A stretch of DNA of 64,000 bases from Gossypium raimondii (lineage: Eukaryota > Streptophyta > Magnoliopsida > Malvales > Malvaceae): positions 47,749,980-47,813,979 of the forward strand of contig NC_068575.1 in assembly GCF_025698545.1 (NCBI RefSeq), written 5' to 3'. The position numbers were made by a program, and so were the translations under genes. Position 1 is the stretch's first letter, and every line of letters begins with the position of its first letter. Below, piece after piece: positions 12,178 through 24,810 of the stretch. The notes under the pieces were generated by a model that made no database searches, was not told the DNA's origin, and was given only the letters and a program-made list of their open reading frames with translations.

Positions 12178-12943
12178 ATTTCATAAACAACCTATACTTT
12201 AACAAATTAATCGATATGTATATATGTGTAAGTTAATATACTTTAATTTTACATAATTTCATCTTACTTTTACAACATTATAAGCTAGTCCAAATTAGGC
12301 TGTTAAAATTGATGTTAAAATCGATTTTATAGGGCCTTCTCTATTAGCATCACCTATACCAATCGAAAGTTCTTGTTCCTCTTCTTTTTTACAATTCAAT
12401 TTTTTTCATGAAACAATTTTAAATGACACAAATCTATAAATCAAAATCCAAGCAGCTTTTTTCTTCGATCTTTGACATAGATCATCAGATTAAGGTATAT
12501 TTTTCTACTCGTCAATAGGTGATCCACCATACCAATCATCGATTTGTCGATATGAGCTTGCTAGCCAAACCTTTTTCTTTTTTCTTTTTAATTTAATAAT
12601 CCAGTGACTCAAATAAAAACTTTCGAATAATTTAGTGATATTTTATAACTTTTTAAGTTGAGTGGTCAAAACTTAAATTTACTGAAAGTTTAGTTACATC
12701 GGGTAAAGTATACTAGTTAGAAAAAAATTACAATCAAACAACTTAATTCAGTAAAGAAATCAAAATGCTCTGGAAATGAAAGCAAGGTTAAAGAAAAGAG
12801 TGGAAGCTGCAGTTGATATGCTCATGTCACCAAAATGCCAGATTTGATTAGAGTTGAAATGAATGTGTTGAATAAGAATACATACATGCTGGAGGAATAT
12901 TGCATGCCTTCATCTTTTAAACTCTAAAACAATGAACAATAAT

Positions 12944-13632
12944 TCATATATGTGAATCTCTCAAATAGTTTGGGATCTTCATGTGGACCGTCGATTCTTT
13001 CTTCTTCCTCTTGAAATGCTTCGATGCAGCTTTCAGCATCTTGCTCCACCCCTGTATACGGTACACACCACAAAATCATCAGAGCAAATAAATAAAAAAG
13101 TAACAGCATCTTACTCTGTTTTTCGCTGTCATTTCCATTATAACAATGAAGGATGAAAAAACAAATAGCAGTTTACCCTGGTAAAAATGGGGGCACAGCT
13201 GCCCTTGACAGGAGTTGGAGAAAACTCAGAAGCCATGTTCTTCCTTTTCTTGTTTTTGTTTCTCAAAAGATTGAGACTAATGTTGAAAGCAGCGCTGGTT
13301 ATCTTCTTCTTGACGTGGTTGGGTCTGAGCTGCTTGGCACTGCAATAGCTTTTCTCCATTTTCAATCCAAACCCGAACCCGAACTCATCATCGGAAGCGA
13401 GGTTCCGAGGTGTGATGATGGGACCAAACCCCAAATCTGCAGGGCTGTAAGGGCGGGGGACCAAAGGAGACCAAAGCGTGCTTTGGGTGTAGTCGAAATC
13501 GAAAGCAGAGTTGTCTGGGAACTTGCAAAGAAGCTCCCTTGACATCAACGGCTCCAAATACTCCACCACTTTGGCTGAAGCCATGATCAAACTCTCTTGC
13601 TCCTCTTTCTCGTTCATGGTTGGATTTTGCAT
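12944..13632 (-). CDS. Uncharacterised plant-specific basic protein (two exons)
   Basis: Exon 1 is 13632-13177 (ATG to AGG|GTAAAC) and exon 2 is 13051-12944 (CAG|GGGTGG to TGA), giving 187 residues. The splice is supported because it joins ...FTR to GWSKMLKAASKHFKRKKK in frame. Conserved-looking parts are residues 30-64 (SRELLCKFPDNSAFDFDYTQ, then a SPLVPRPYSP motif), an ITPR motif near 73-76, a basic segment at 107-131, an EFSPTP motif near 136-141 and the lysine-rich C terminus. I recall plant proteins with this SRELLCKFP...SPLVPR pattern but no established function. The basic tail could suggest a nuclear location (inference). Alternative starts are Met6 and Met17; nothing in the sequence decides between them. 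Confidence 0.8.
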
Positions 13633-16600
13633 TTACAACTCCTTTTTTTAAAAGGAATGTCGTGTTTTTATTTTCTGGTTCTTCAGTGCATATGAAGCAG
13701 AAGAAGCAGGAACAAGACATAAAAAATAGCTCAAAAAAAGTAACCGTTGCAAGGACTTTTGTCCGATTGTCCCCACTAAACATTTTAGCCCCCTTTTTTT
13801 TTTACAATGATATGCCTCAATTATCCCTGTCCTTTTATTCTCTTTCCCGTTATGCCCTCGATGTTGTTTTCCTTTTAGTTCTTGGATGGAGGTTAAAAGC
13901 ATCAAGAGAATTCCTTATATTGTATTTCGGTTTTTTCACTCAAAAAAACCAATAAATTAATTCTTATACATTTTAAAATATGAAATTTATTCTCTTTATT
14001 AAATTTTATTTATTACTAATTTGATCACTCAACAATAGTTAACATTTTATTTTAATTTTTTAAAAATTCTTAACAATAATTCTAAAAATTTAAATTCATC
14101 CACTTCAATAAAATTATAATTTTGTTACCGTTAAATTACAATCAAACTAAATAAACAACACGTTTGTAGTAAACAAAATCTTTTGATTTTGCATCTCTTT
14201 TGGCAATGAAGAAGAAGATGAAGACAATGAGCTCATGAAAATTCCATTTTTTTATATTTTATTTCTTCTAAACTGAAAACATTATTTTCTAAAATTTTAA
14301 AACTCATGAAGTCCTTGTTTAGAACCAATAAATTTATATTAAAATTCACAACTTAGAAATTGTCAAACCCAAAGAATCGGGTATTAAACAATAAAATCTT
14401 CGAATAGAAAAGTTTGTAATAGTATGGGATGCGAAAATGAGTAACCAAAATCTTATAACAATAATTACACACCACCAAGAGATACAAAAGCATAGAAAAT
14501 ATGAAAATGAGTATTCACTAAAGTAGAAGAAAGTAAATATTAAATAGTTTTTATATACCTTTTAGTTGAAAGCATGGATGATGAAGATGAAGTTGAACAT
14601 TAACAAAAACATTAAAAATTTAAAAGTGAGTAATCAAAACTTTTAATTGATTTTTTTTTTGCTTCAATCAAGTTTTTATTTATTTATAGTTTCAATAAAG
14701 CATGCGAAAACTTTTTGATTTTTTGGGTTTTGTATAATAGGAAGAAAGTCCTACAAAAGATGATAGTTTTGGGTTTCGACTTAGAAGTTTGATAATAAAA
14801 AAAACATATACATATTTTTAAAAATTTTATTTATAATTTTATTTTTAAAATATTTTAACCTAATTGTTAATATTTTTGATAATATATATATTTTATTTTT
14901 AGAATTATTATTAAGAAAAAATGTAAAAAATTAAAATAATATTTTAGACCAAAATAATAATTAACCATTTAAATTAACATTTAATATATAAAATTTAATA
15001 CTAAATTTGATGATGATTTCTTAAATTTGTTTGACCACTCCTATGCAATATACATGATAAATATGGACGTTGAATAATAGAGATGACTTCCAATAAAATA
15101 ATAATTGTCTTCGAACTTAAATTGGTATGGGCAAGAAAAGGGTAGCCATTAATGAAGGAGGTCTGCATACATATATGTTAACGTGGCGGTGGCCTGCAAA
15201 ATTAGAGTTATGTGTTTTGAGATATTCGGTGACGAGTGGTAAGAGTTATTTCAATGAAATAACGGAGGGGTTTAGTGTGGGGTGTTTATAATTTAGTTAA
15301 AATTAAATTAATTGATTTAATTTGATTAATTAATTGGTGATTTAGTTCGGTTGAAGGGTAGTTAATGGTTTTTTTATTATTATAATTTTTATTGATTAAT
15401 TCGGTTTAAAATTGAGTAATTAATCGAATTAATTAATTAACCAAAATAAATAATATATATTATATATAATTGTTAACTTTTTGTTTGATTGTTAACTTTC
15501 AAGATTTATGTAGTATTTCTGTTAATAATAGTTAAGAAAAAGCCTATTTTTTTCTCTAAGTTGTTTGTTTCTTATATTTTGTTTTGCTCAGCGACGATGT
15601 CAGCTTTTAGGCTGGTTATCACCCATCTTTTTCCTTTCCCATCAACCCTTTCTTTCTTTATTTTTTCATTCACTGCACATGTTTTCTTTCTTTTTAGTTT
15701 GTAGATCTATTTTGTGGGTATCTTTGTTGTCTTCACAAGTTGTGATGGCCACATGACGATGCATGTTGTTCGTTAAAACTCCACCAGTCACCAGTAGTTT
15801 TTCTTCGAAAGTCAGTGACTTTTTGTCAACTTTTTAATCTGTTTTTGTTTTGAGAGTATTCTAGAATAATAAATTATTTCACGTGTCGATTTAGACCCGT
15901 GTTGTCTTAAGTTTTATATGTTTTTTGTTTATTTTTCCATTGTTTAATAAGTCTTCAATTTTAGCAGTTTTTGTCTGTTCTTGTAGCACGTTTTTTAGTC
16001 TTGCTTATGCATGTAATACTAGTTTTACAAATGATTTTAGGGATGATTTTATTGTCATCCTCTCTAGTTCGGTGAATGCTCGATTCTTTTGTTGATTTTG
16101 CTCACCGCTTTGGATCATCCAGGGTTGATTTCTTTATCGTATTAAGTGCTTGCAATCACTCTAGATATGTCGTACTTGAGTTGTGATAAAGCCAATTGTC
16201 AATGTGTTATAATGTTCTATTGATGCTGAGGATAAAGTCTTTGTTATGTTGATGGAGCTTGTCTTTCACCATCTATGACGAGTGTTTGTTATTTTTTTTT
16301 CTTTGAATTGCATAGTTCCATTCATTGAATGAATTAATTTACCTTTAAAAAATAGATTTATGTAGAGTTTCTAATATCTTATTTGTTGTTTTCACCTTCA
16401 TTTAAAGTTTTTCTAAACTATTTAAGAAAATGAATCTTAGTAATGTATTTTTTATATGTTTTATACTTATTTTAATCTAAAGACAAAAAATATAATTTTT
16501 GACCGAATTAACCAAAATATTTTAGTTTGATTAATGTATTTGAAGAAAACTTCGATTCAATTAACAATAATATTTTTTTTTACATTTTAAATAATTCAAT

Positions 16601-16711
16601 TCGAATATTAACTAAACCTATTGTTTCAACGCTCCTAATAAATATATTAATAAGGATAGGCTTCCCTCAATATTTATGTTGGCCGTTGGGAGCTCTTTGA
16701 TTGGTTTGAGT
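13633..16711. other. Intergenic stretch with a degraded hAT-like element
   Basis: AT-rich, no supported gene. Around 15276 (TGGGGTGTTTATAATTTAG) and 16632 (inward TTAGGAGCGTTGAAACAATAG) are facing sequences with AATTAA-rich, GGTTAA-like flanks. They resemble the ends of the hAT MITE at 59034, so 15276-16632 may be an old, longer member. No target duplication was found. Confidence 0.35.
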
Positions 16712-17619
16712 TAGGCTCCGTTCTTCTTTGCGTTAAAAAGTCCTTTTCTCTTAAAAGGAACGAAGAACGACCTCCATTTTCTCAAAAAATTCACCATCTA
16801 AAACGCCATTTTCTCCAGATGAAACTGAAAATTTCACCATCTAAAAAGCTTGAAGTGCTTTTGGTTGATAAATGACCAAATTAACCCGTCTTCTACCCCT
16901 TGGAAAAACGTTCTTTCCTCTGTTGTGAAAGTTCTATACCCATTTTTTTCACATTTTCGCTGTGAAAGCTCCTTCTTGTTCTTTGTTCCTCTTCCGCAGG
17001 TGAGTTCGTTTTCTTCTTCTTCTCTTCAATTATTAATTATGCTTTGTTTTTATTTACTTTTTAATTCTGGCTTTTGTGCCTCTTTTTCTTTACTGCTTTA
17101 TGCCTCTACTGCTGCTTTGCTCTGCCTCTTTTGTTTTGTGCCTCTTTTGCTCACTTTGTAACTCTTCCAAACTATTTTAGTTGATAAGAATAGAAGAAAT
17201 ATAGACTAAATCAAAATTCGTATCCAAATTCCATATCATTGCTGAACTTTCTGTATCTTTTGTATTTAAAAGTTCTGATGATGTTCTTTTTAATTGTTTC
17301 TAGGGTTTAGCTTTACGATAAGAAACATTACTAATTACTCGAATTCAAGCTCTCCAATCTATTGTTGATATTTCGATAACGAAAATTAATTATATAAATG
17401 ATCATAAAATCACATTCGATGGTTGGATTTTGCAATGAATCTCTGAATATTTAACAATTATTGTTATTTTTGAATGAATGAAACGTACTTTCTTTCTTAT
17501 GCATGAAAAATTGTTGGATTTTTTGGATTTTTTTTTAATTTTAGTAGGAAAAAAGTGTGATTAATTCAGTTAAGTGATATTGCCATTAGACAGATAGCTC
17601 TTTGTAGTTGCTTATCTAA

Positions 17620-17917
17620 ATGTTGCCACCTCCAGAAATCATGGAATAAAAGCTTGCTGCACAGCATGTGGAAATGAAGAGACTTGGTACAGAAAACCAG
17701 AGAACTGCTGCTACCCATGGGACATTGAGACAGGAACTTGCTGCTGCACAGCATGAGTTGTAGATCTTGCATGCTCAGATAGGAGCTGTAACATCTGAAA
17801 GAGAACAACAAATGAGGAGCCTTACGGATAAAATAGCTAAGATGGAAACAGAACTGCAAGCAGCTGAGCCTGTTAAGGTAGAGTTGCAGCAGGCACACTC
17901 TGATGCTCAGAATTTGG
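17620..17917 (+). pseudogene. FLL2: FLX-LIKE 2 (FLC-expressor family) exon fragment
   Basis: Reads MLPPPEIME*KLAAQHVEMK...THGTLRQELAAAQHEL*ILHAQIGAVTSEREQQMRSL...METELQAAEPVKVELQQAHSDAQNLV, where * marks stops (TAA at 17647, TAG at 17761). The coiled-coil pattern matches FLOWERING LOCUS C EXPRESSOR-LIKE 2, a nuclear coiled-coil protein of the FRIGIDA-related flowering pathway. Only one exon's worth is present, ending near the expected splice junction, and the rest of the gene is absent. Both stops replace glutamine codons by a C-to-T change. It may have been captured by the surrounding TIR element together with upstream leader and intron sequence. Not expected to make a functional protein. 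Confidence 0.85.
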
Positions 17918-18994
17918 TGTTCTATGTTATAAGCTGGACATTGTTATAATAGAATGTTCTTTCAATTTTAAAACTGTATGAGCAAAATGAAATGGACTAG
18001 GATATTGCAAATGAGTAATCACTTTGATAATAAGTATTATTTAATGAAATCTTCTACATATTCCTTAATCTTTTTGTCATTGAGTTTAAGTGGATTATAG
18101 GTTCAATTGTATTTATTGTTCTAGAGGCTACACTAGGTGTCAACTTTAGCACGATGACTTGTTTAATTATTGGTTATATTCTTATTTCTTTTAATGCTTG
18201 CTTGCTCTTGATTACCAATGCTTGCTTGCTTTTTGTTTACACATTGTCCAACTTAGAACGGGTGTGGATCTTTATCAGAAATGAAAAAGCAAAAGTCTTC
18301 TTGAATTAAAATATATATATTATCAGTGCAAGAAAAGCATCAGTATTCACACTGTGAAGCACTTGACTGTAGCAAAACAGACACTGATGGTTTAGCACCC
18401 TTTCTCTTTCAATTTTTTTTTTCAAATGGTAAATAAATGTGTAACAACAGTGCATTGTTACAGCTAGTTTTGCTTTATGGTGATGTTTTCATTATAGTGA
18501 CCATGAAAGCAGTACCATGTGGAATATTTTATCACAGTAAAGATAAACTGCAGCCAGAGTTTTATCAAGTCTTTCCAAAGCAGAGAGGTTTTCACACTTG
18601 CAGTTTCTGACTGTATTTAGGATTGGATTTCTTTTTAGATGGTAGATGTATGGTATTGTGGAGTGACTCTTTACGTTATGTTGGTATGTGCATGTTTGTA
18701 CGTGTGTTTTCTTATTTTTATTTTGTGCTTCTTTTTTCTTATCTTGTGCTGAAGCGTGATCTTGTAAACTGTCTATTCCTATGGAGTTATGTTTGGTCAT
18801 AATCCGTAAAGAAACTTTCTTGCTAAATGAGGAAAAAGTATGAAGCAAGGTATTTTTATTTCGCTACATATGAAGTGGAATTGCCTTTCTAGGGGTGGCT
18901 GTTTGTATACATTTCATCTGTTCATCAGCATCAATAAGCCTGCTTTTCCATTTCCTCTCTCTTTATTACTCAATTTCAACTTGTGTTTTCACAG

Positions 18995-19309
18995 AGGATC
19001 AGCATCAAAGATATCAAGAGCCATCCGTGGTTTTTGAAGAACTTGCCCAGAGAACTGACAGAGGCAGCTCAAGCTACTTACTACAAGAAAGAAAACCCGA
19101 CGTTCTCCCTCCAAAATGTTGATGAAATCATGAAAATAGTTGAAGAGGCCAAAGTTGCCCCTAGAGTATCATGGCCTATCGGAGGCTTTGGCTAGGGTGG
19201 AGAAGAAGATGGGGATGCAAAGGAAGAAGATACAGAAGAAGACGAAGAAGATGAGTACAAGAAAACGGTAAAAGAGGTACATGCCAGTGGAGAAATTCAC
19301 GTCTCTTAA
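18995..19309 (+). pseudogene. SnRK2 protein kinase C-terminal exon fragment
   Basis: Preceded by an intact acceptor (TTTTCACAG, 18986-18994), the frame reads RISIKDIKSHPWFLKNLPRE...YYKKENPTFSLQNVDEIMKI...SWPIGGFG*GGEEDGDAKEED...EDEYKKTVKEVHASGEIHVS, ending at TAA 19307-19309. This is the end of the kinase domain, the SnRK2 box and the acidic C-terminal patch, probably of a group I SnRK2 (SRK2A/SnRK2.4-like). SnRK2s act in osmotic-stress signalling. TAG at 19193 replaces the conserved Trp (TGG to TAG) before the acidic patch. The catalytic domain is missing. It lies about 1.1 kb after the FLL2 fragment on the same strand, although the two genes have no functional link. Not a working kinase. 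Confidence 0.9.
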
Positions 19310-21100
19310 GGAAAAATGAGAGTAATATATGGTTTCCAAATGTTGGAGCTTTGGTGTCTTTTAGTGCTTACATATGTTCTTATAAATATGATGTCAGTTT
19401 TTTGCTATTGGACCTGGGTGTTGAATAAACAACCTGTAAATTAGTGTGTTTTGGACAAGTAGTTTGTGCAGTCTCTAATATGATTTTGTAGGGTGTATTG
19501 GTACTGATTAGGTAGGTGAAAACTACAAGGATTTGAACCCTGCCTAGTTGGTAAGTTGGGTAAATGTAGTGGTCTACACTTTTTAGAGTAAAATAGAAGA
19601 TCTGTCATCTGTGAGTCCTATAAGTTTGATTTCTTCCATCATAAAGTGGTATGTTATGTCTAGAGTTGCGACTCTATAAAATTTAAGAAATTACCAATAT
19701 AATTTTTAAGTAACATTTTCATTATTACTACTACTACTTTGGCCTTGTTTCTGCATCTTTCATGGTGTCTTCAACTAGGTTTTGGTTATGTTTGATTCTT
19801 TGATGTTGAAAACATGGATCCGATCTTTCCTTAAAAAGAAATATTAGATTTGAGAACTTGGAACACAACACAATTATATGCTAAAAATATATAATATGAT
19901 GATCACCATAAAAGAAAGGGGTAGTATATGTTGCCTCTCTAATAGGTCTATTTATACCCACTAATTGGTATCTATTTTATTTTTTTGATTTAGAACTTTG
20001 CATTTCCTTTGGATGCTCAACACATATGACATGCTGCAAAATTGTTTCTTGCCAATGATTTATTTTATGTTCTTATGAACAAAGTTCGACTCTGATCTTT
20101 GATGCAGTTTTATGTCATTATCATAAAATTTAGGCAGAACTTAAGAACTATTTCTTTGTTTATGAGGCTACTTTGTTAGTGGCTTATTGGCAATGATCTT
20201 TTCTGGATGTGTATTATTCAACCATCTATTTATACACTTTTTGTACTTTATTTACAAAAATAGCAGTATGTTACTCCTCGGTAGACACTTTAGTTCCATT
20301 CTTGTTCATCTTAAAACAATATGCAATGTTAATGATGTGGACTGTCCACTAATTTGGCATATTGCTTGGTTCTTGAGACCCGTTATTTAAATGATTGGAA
20401 TTGAAGAATTCATCCTAACAATCTTCTTTCCATGAAATATTCTTTTTTGTGTTCTTCATCAGACAATCTCGACTTTCATTTTCATATGCTTATCAAATAT
20501 AAGTATTGTATTAACCAAATCATTTATTGAATATAACCAAATCATTTTCATATGCTTATCAAATATAGCATCTAGTTTAATGAATTCACTTTAAATTGTA
20601 AATGCTATTGACAAATTTTTAGTATTTATATTTGGTATATAAATATTATCCCTTTTAAAATTTTAATCCAAATATATGTAATATTTTATAATAAAATAAT
20701 ACAAATGTGTTAAAAGCATTAATTAAAAATAAAAATAATTTTTATAATAATACAATCGTGTCAATATCTAATTACAAATATTTAATTTTATATTTAAATA
20801 TTTAAATATAGTTTATATATTCTAATTAAATTTTATAATTAATATTAATTACTTAGAAATATTTAAAATTAATATTATATATTAAAATATTAACAATAAG
20901 CTATAATAAATTATTTTTTTATATTTTTGCTAAAATATCATAATATTAACTAATTTGAACATTATTTAAATACATATTTGTTACTTTATAATCTCATGTC
21001 TAAAATGGACATTTTATTCTTCAAAAGCACTTTTTGACAGCAACGCCAAACACTCAAATTTCTCAAAAGCACTTCTGAAAAGCACTTCTCAAAAGTAATA
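19310..21100. other. Non-coding right part of the candidate Pack element
   Basis: The first few hundred bases may be SnRK2 3' UTR and flank. From about 20500 the sequence is AT-rich with a duplicated cattttcatatgcttatcaaata (about 20476-20500 and 20546-20570). No gene seen. Confidence 0.4.
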
Positions 21101-21599
21101 AAGAACTGGCCCTTAATATCTTTGGTTTAGTAGGATTATATCTGTTCATCTTATTTTTTTGACAATCACAAGTTTTATTGTTTGGCTAATTAATACATAC
21201 TTTTTGTCCAACTCAAGTTTTTCATTTTTTTTATTTTAAAGAATTTTAATTTTTAGTAAATATATATCTTTTAGTACAGTTATGTGGTTTTTCTTTACAT
21301 ATTTCTAAAATTTACTTTTTAGTCTTTATATTATATTATAATATAATATATTTAATTTTCGTATGATATAAAATACATAAAAATAAAAAGCAACATATTA
21401 TAAAATTGAAAATGGGACAGGTCGAGTCTAAATGTTAAAATTTGTGCCTTTAGTGTAGTGATTTCATTATGACTATACTTGTAATTTATTCAAAATGATT
21501 GAATAAAAAACTACCGCATGCTTATTTAATTAAGTTTTATATGAATGTCCTCGATGGTTATTAGAAGCAAAATGTATAAAAAAATATTAAGTAATTAAT

Positions 21600-21850
21600 T
21601 ATCCTAGGTTTAACCAATAATAAGATGCATTATATGGATGAATTATAATGTGAGAAAATATATTATATTAGTAGGTAATTTAATTTGTCCATAGTTCGTA
21701 AAATCGTATTGAGCATATGATTTAAATTTTAGGGATAATTATGTTGTCTATAAGTCCAATTGGGAGATAGTTTATCTTGGCTATCGGAGTTGGTTTGATT
21801 CCTAAAATAAAGATATAATGATTCAATTTTCAATGGTGTTGAAAAGTTCA
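21600..21850 (+). repeat. Copia LTR remnant
   Basis: The segment around TGTCTATAAGTCCAATTGGGAGA and GGCTATCGGAGT (about 21745-21795) matches the copia LTR at 38260-38330 (TCGTCTATTAAGTCCAAGTGGGAGA, GGGTATCGGAG). Only this portion is recognisable. Confidence 0.55.
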
Positions 21851-24300
21851 GTTTCAGACTAAATATATAGAATTGAGTTCAATAGAAAATTAAAATAGTT
21901 CAAAATGGAAAGGTTAAATCATTAAGTGTTATTTAATTAAATAGGTTAATAAAAATAGTAAAAATACTAAATCGGTTAGTGATTAAAATGAAAGGAAATT
22001 AATGTTCAAGTTAGCAAATGCGAAATTAAACTAAGTTCATACTAACGATTAAACCATATATAATTTATGAGACATGACTAATTACTAATGGTGTCATCAT
22101 TCTCCACTAATTAATGTTAATCTTGAGTAGTAATTAATTAATTATCTAATTACCCCTCTAAATGTGTGTGTAAAGTCAACGGGAGAGAGAAGATTACATC
22201 GTTCTCCATTCTCTTTCACCCTCCACCGAGAAAGGAAAGAAACAATTTTCCGTCCATTTCACTAATAATGTCGTAGCTTCAATTTGAGTTACATTACTGA
22301 TAGATAATAAAAGTCCATGTCATGAATAGGTTTTAGAGCTTTGATGTGAATAGATGAAGTTCATGCATGAATGGAGTCGGTTAGATTTAAGCAACAGCAT
22401 GTTAAAAATGTGGTGGGTGATAGTGAACTAAGTTTAAATTATTTGATAATGTATGTGCTATTAAGGGCTAAATTTTGAGGTTTGATATTAAATATTATAA
22501 TTATAAAATTAACTTTAGAATTAGTCGGGTAAATTGTGAGATACGGGCAATTCAGATATTAGGGTTCTAATGAATCAAATTGCAAAATATGTGTTTATGA
22601 TTGAATTGATGTCTATGTTTTTGTTGATTGTAAATTAATGACGTTTCCGTGATTGGATTTATCATACATAGTTAAATACGACACGGTTGTGCTAACTTAA
22701 TTTAATTCTATTATTTGATTTCATTAAGTAAGTAGATTTAATGAATGATTAATAATGAAAGGTATGTAAATGTGTGTATATATATTGTCATGTTTAAATA
22801 GCAAGTGAATGGTAAGTACTAAGCTCATGGAATGGTTTATAATAAAGGTGAGCATAAGTGTGTCATGCCGTGTTGAATTGGAATTTAAATGATATTGATA
22901 ATGGAATTCATTTATATTATTATATGCTAGTGACTTTGATGATGTTATTCCAACAAGGTAAGTACATATATGCATGTTTGAGATATGAATTGAAAATGGA
23001 GATGTAATGAAAGATATATGCATAAATGTTATTAGCACTTAGAACGTAGCACTTTTAACATTGGGTGTAAATCATCAAATAGTTTCCCTTGAGAACGTAG
23101 CACTTTAGCATTGGGTGTAAATCATTAAATAGTTTCCCTAGAGCATTGGGTGTTCGTGGGAATGTATTGATAGTTCTCCAAAATACTAGGTGTTCGTGAG
23201 GATGTATAGTTAATTCTAGAGCATTGGGTGTTTGTGAGCATACCTCAAAGAATTAGTTAGAATCCCTAGAGCATTGGGTGTCTATGGAAACTAACGCTAA
23301 CTTCAAAGCCTTAGGGGTCCATGAGCGTATATTGATATAATGATCCCTGTATCTAATCGTGAGTAGAAATTAGTTAATAAAGGTCACATATACGGAAATT
23401 TTTTATCAGTTATTTGATTTACGCCGTATTTTGAAATTGAATACATATGTTAAAGTGATGAGTGATATCATGCGAATGGTGAATTACGAATCTGAGGCTG
23501 ATGATGCTATGAAAACAACTGGATATATATTTGATCAATAAAATGAGACATGGATGTTATTATAAAATGTTGTAGGCAATATAGAAATGAAATCGTTATT
23601 GCTATGGTACGATGATATTGCATCTAAGTGTGATGTTAGATATGGTGGTGTACGACTTTGAAAGCATATAGAGATGATGGTATGCATAGTTTAAATCGAA
23701 TGCGAAATTCCATAGGCAAGCATTACATGGTGAATTTGGAGAAAGATGCTTATTATAAGCATGTTTATATATGAATTATAATTAGTTTACAAGCTATATT
23801 TGATCATGCATTATTATCAATTTATGTTAGCACCATTGAGTATACATTATTCAACGCACAATTTGTTATTTATGTGCTCATGTTTCAATAAAGCTTAGTA
23901 GATTAAGTTGAAAGCATTCAAGACTTAGCGACTTCGCTCGGACCAAGTTGTATGTACTTTTTATGTATATAGTAAATAAGATGTACCTAGAAAGAGTCTT
24001 ATGGTTTAATACTAATTTTGTTGGTTTTGGTAACATGACTCATAGTATTTAAGTGATGCATTGTAATGCCTGGTTAGTGGAAAATGATGCATGATTATAG
24101 GTGTTTAATGATGCAATTTACCTTGTTATGTTGTAGTGCATGAAATGCTATGTTTGAGTAATGATTGAATAGGCTATCATGTGATATATTGTTGTAATTG
24201 TGTGCGGTATAGGTTTGATTAAGTTAGGGATGTTTTCGCTATGGTTTGAAAGCATTAAAATGTGCATATTAGGCTATTTAACCATTAAGTTTCGAGAACG
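21850..24300 (+). repeat. Degenerate gypsy-type LTR relic
   Basis: No gene is visible. The internal order resembles the gypsy LTRs elsewhere in this window: a leader-like stretch, AAGGTAAGTAC near 22958, a tandem array (about 23035-23330), then a TTCGCTCGGACCAAG block (23932) like the GCTCGGAGGTCGG block of the 52810-55666 LTR. The ends cannot be defined. Confidence 0.45.
23035..23330. repeat. Degenerate tandem array with core GCATTGGGTGT
   Basis: Units containing (AGAGCATT or AGCACTTTAGCATT)GGGTGT followed by TCGTG or AAATCAT recur at about 23059, 23114, 23143, 23221 and 23269. They occupy the same relative place as the hairpin array in the 52810 LTR. Confidence 0.65.
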
Positions 24301-24810
24301 CAAGAGCATGTAATGATAATTGAATTATTTTTAAGTCTCTACAATATTAGTTCTAGATGTTCTTTAGGGGTATGAAATTTAACTTGAAGATATTATTAAT
24401 TTGGTTTCGAGAAATATTGATGAAGCATGTATTGATCTAACTTTTTTATAAAAGATTTGTTCTATTTTAATTTATTATTGGATTGTATTGAATGATAATT
24501 TCTTTATTTCTCATACATACTAGTTCTTCAACAACATTTTCAAGATTTTCTTTTTTAGAATTTTATATAGATTTTTTATTTTAAAATAATTTTGAGATTT
24601 TTTATAACTTTTATATAAAACTAGAGTTAAATTGAAAAAAAAATTATAAAAATTGAGATTATTATTATACCAAATAAAAAAATGCCACACCAACAAATAA
24701 CTACAAAAGGTTTAGTAATTGTAATTTTTTTAATTAGGTGAATTTCCCCATTAATTTCACTGGATTCTTTTATGAACTTTCGAAGTGATTTGACTAAGGA
24801 CACCTAATAG

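Larger units (their letters stand above)
16712..21115. mobile_element. Candidate gene-capturing (Pack-type) hAT-like TIR element
   Basis: The left end TTAGGCTCCGTTCTTCTTTG (16711) and the inverted right end TTAAGGGCCAGTTCTTTATT (read from 21115) are similar. The similarity continues subterminally: GAAGTGCTTTTGGTTGATAA then ATGACC at about 16852, against AAGTGCTTTTGAAGAATAAA then ATGTCC read inward from about 21040. Between them lie coding fragments of two unrelated host genes (17620-17917 and 18995-19309) on the same strand. No transposase and no clear 8-bp target duplication are visible, so the boundaries and the family are inference. Confidence 0.5.

Noticed and set aside
13153-13955. Overlapping open frames of 110-131 codons on both strands
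   Set aside because: They overlap the two-exon basic-protein gene or its leader and have non-protein-like composition; only the minus-strand 13632 frame splices into a conserved C terminus.
17620-19309. Reading the FLL2 and SnRK2 pieces as one fusion gene
   Set aside because: In-frame stops occur in both fragments and no spliced, uninterrupted frame can be drawn between them.
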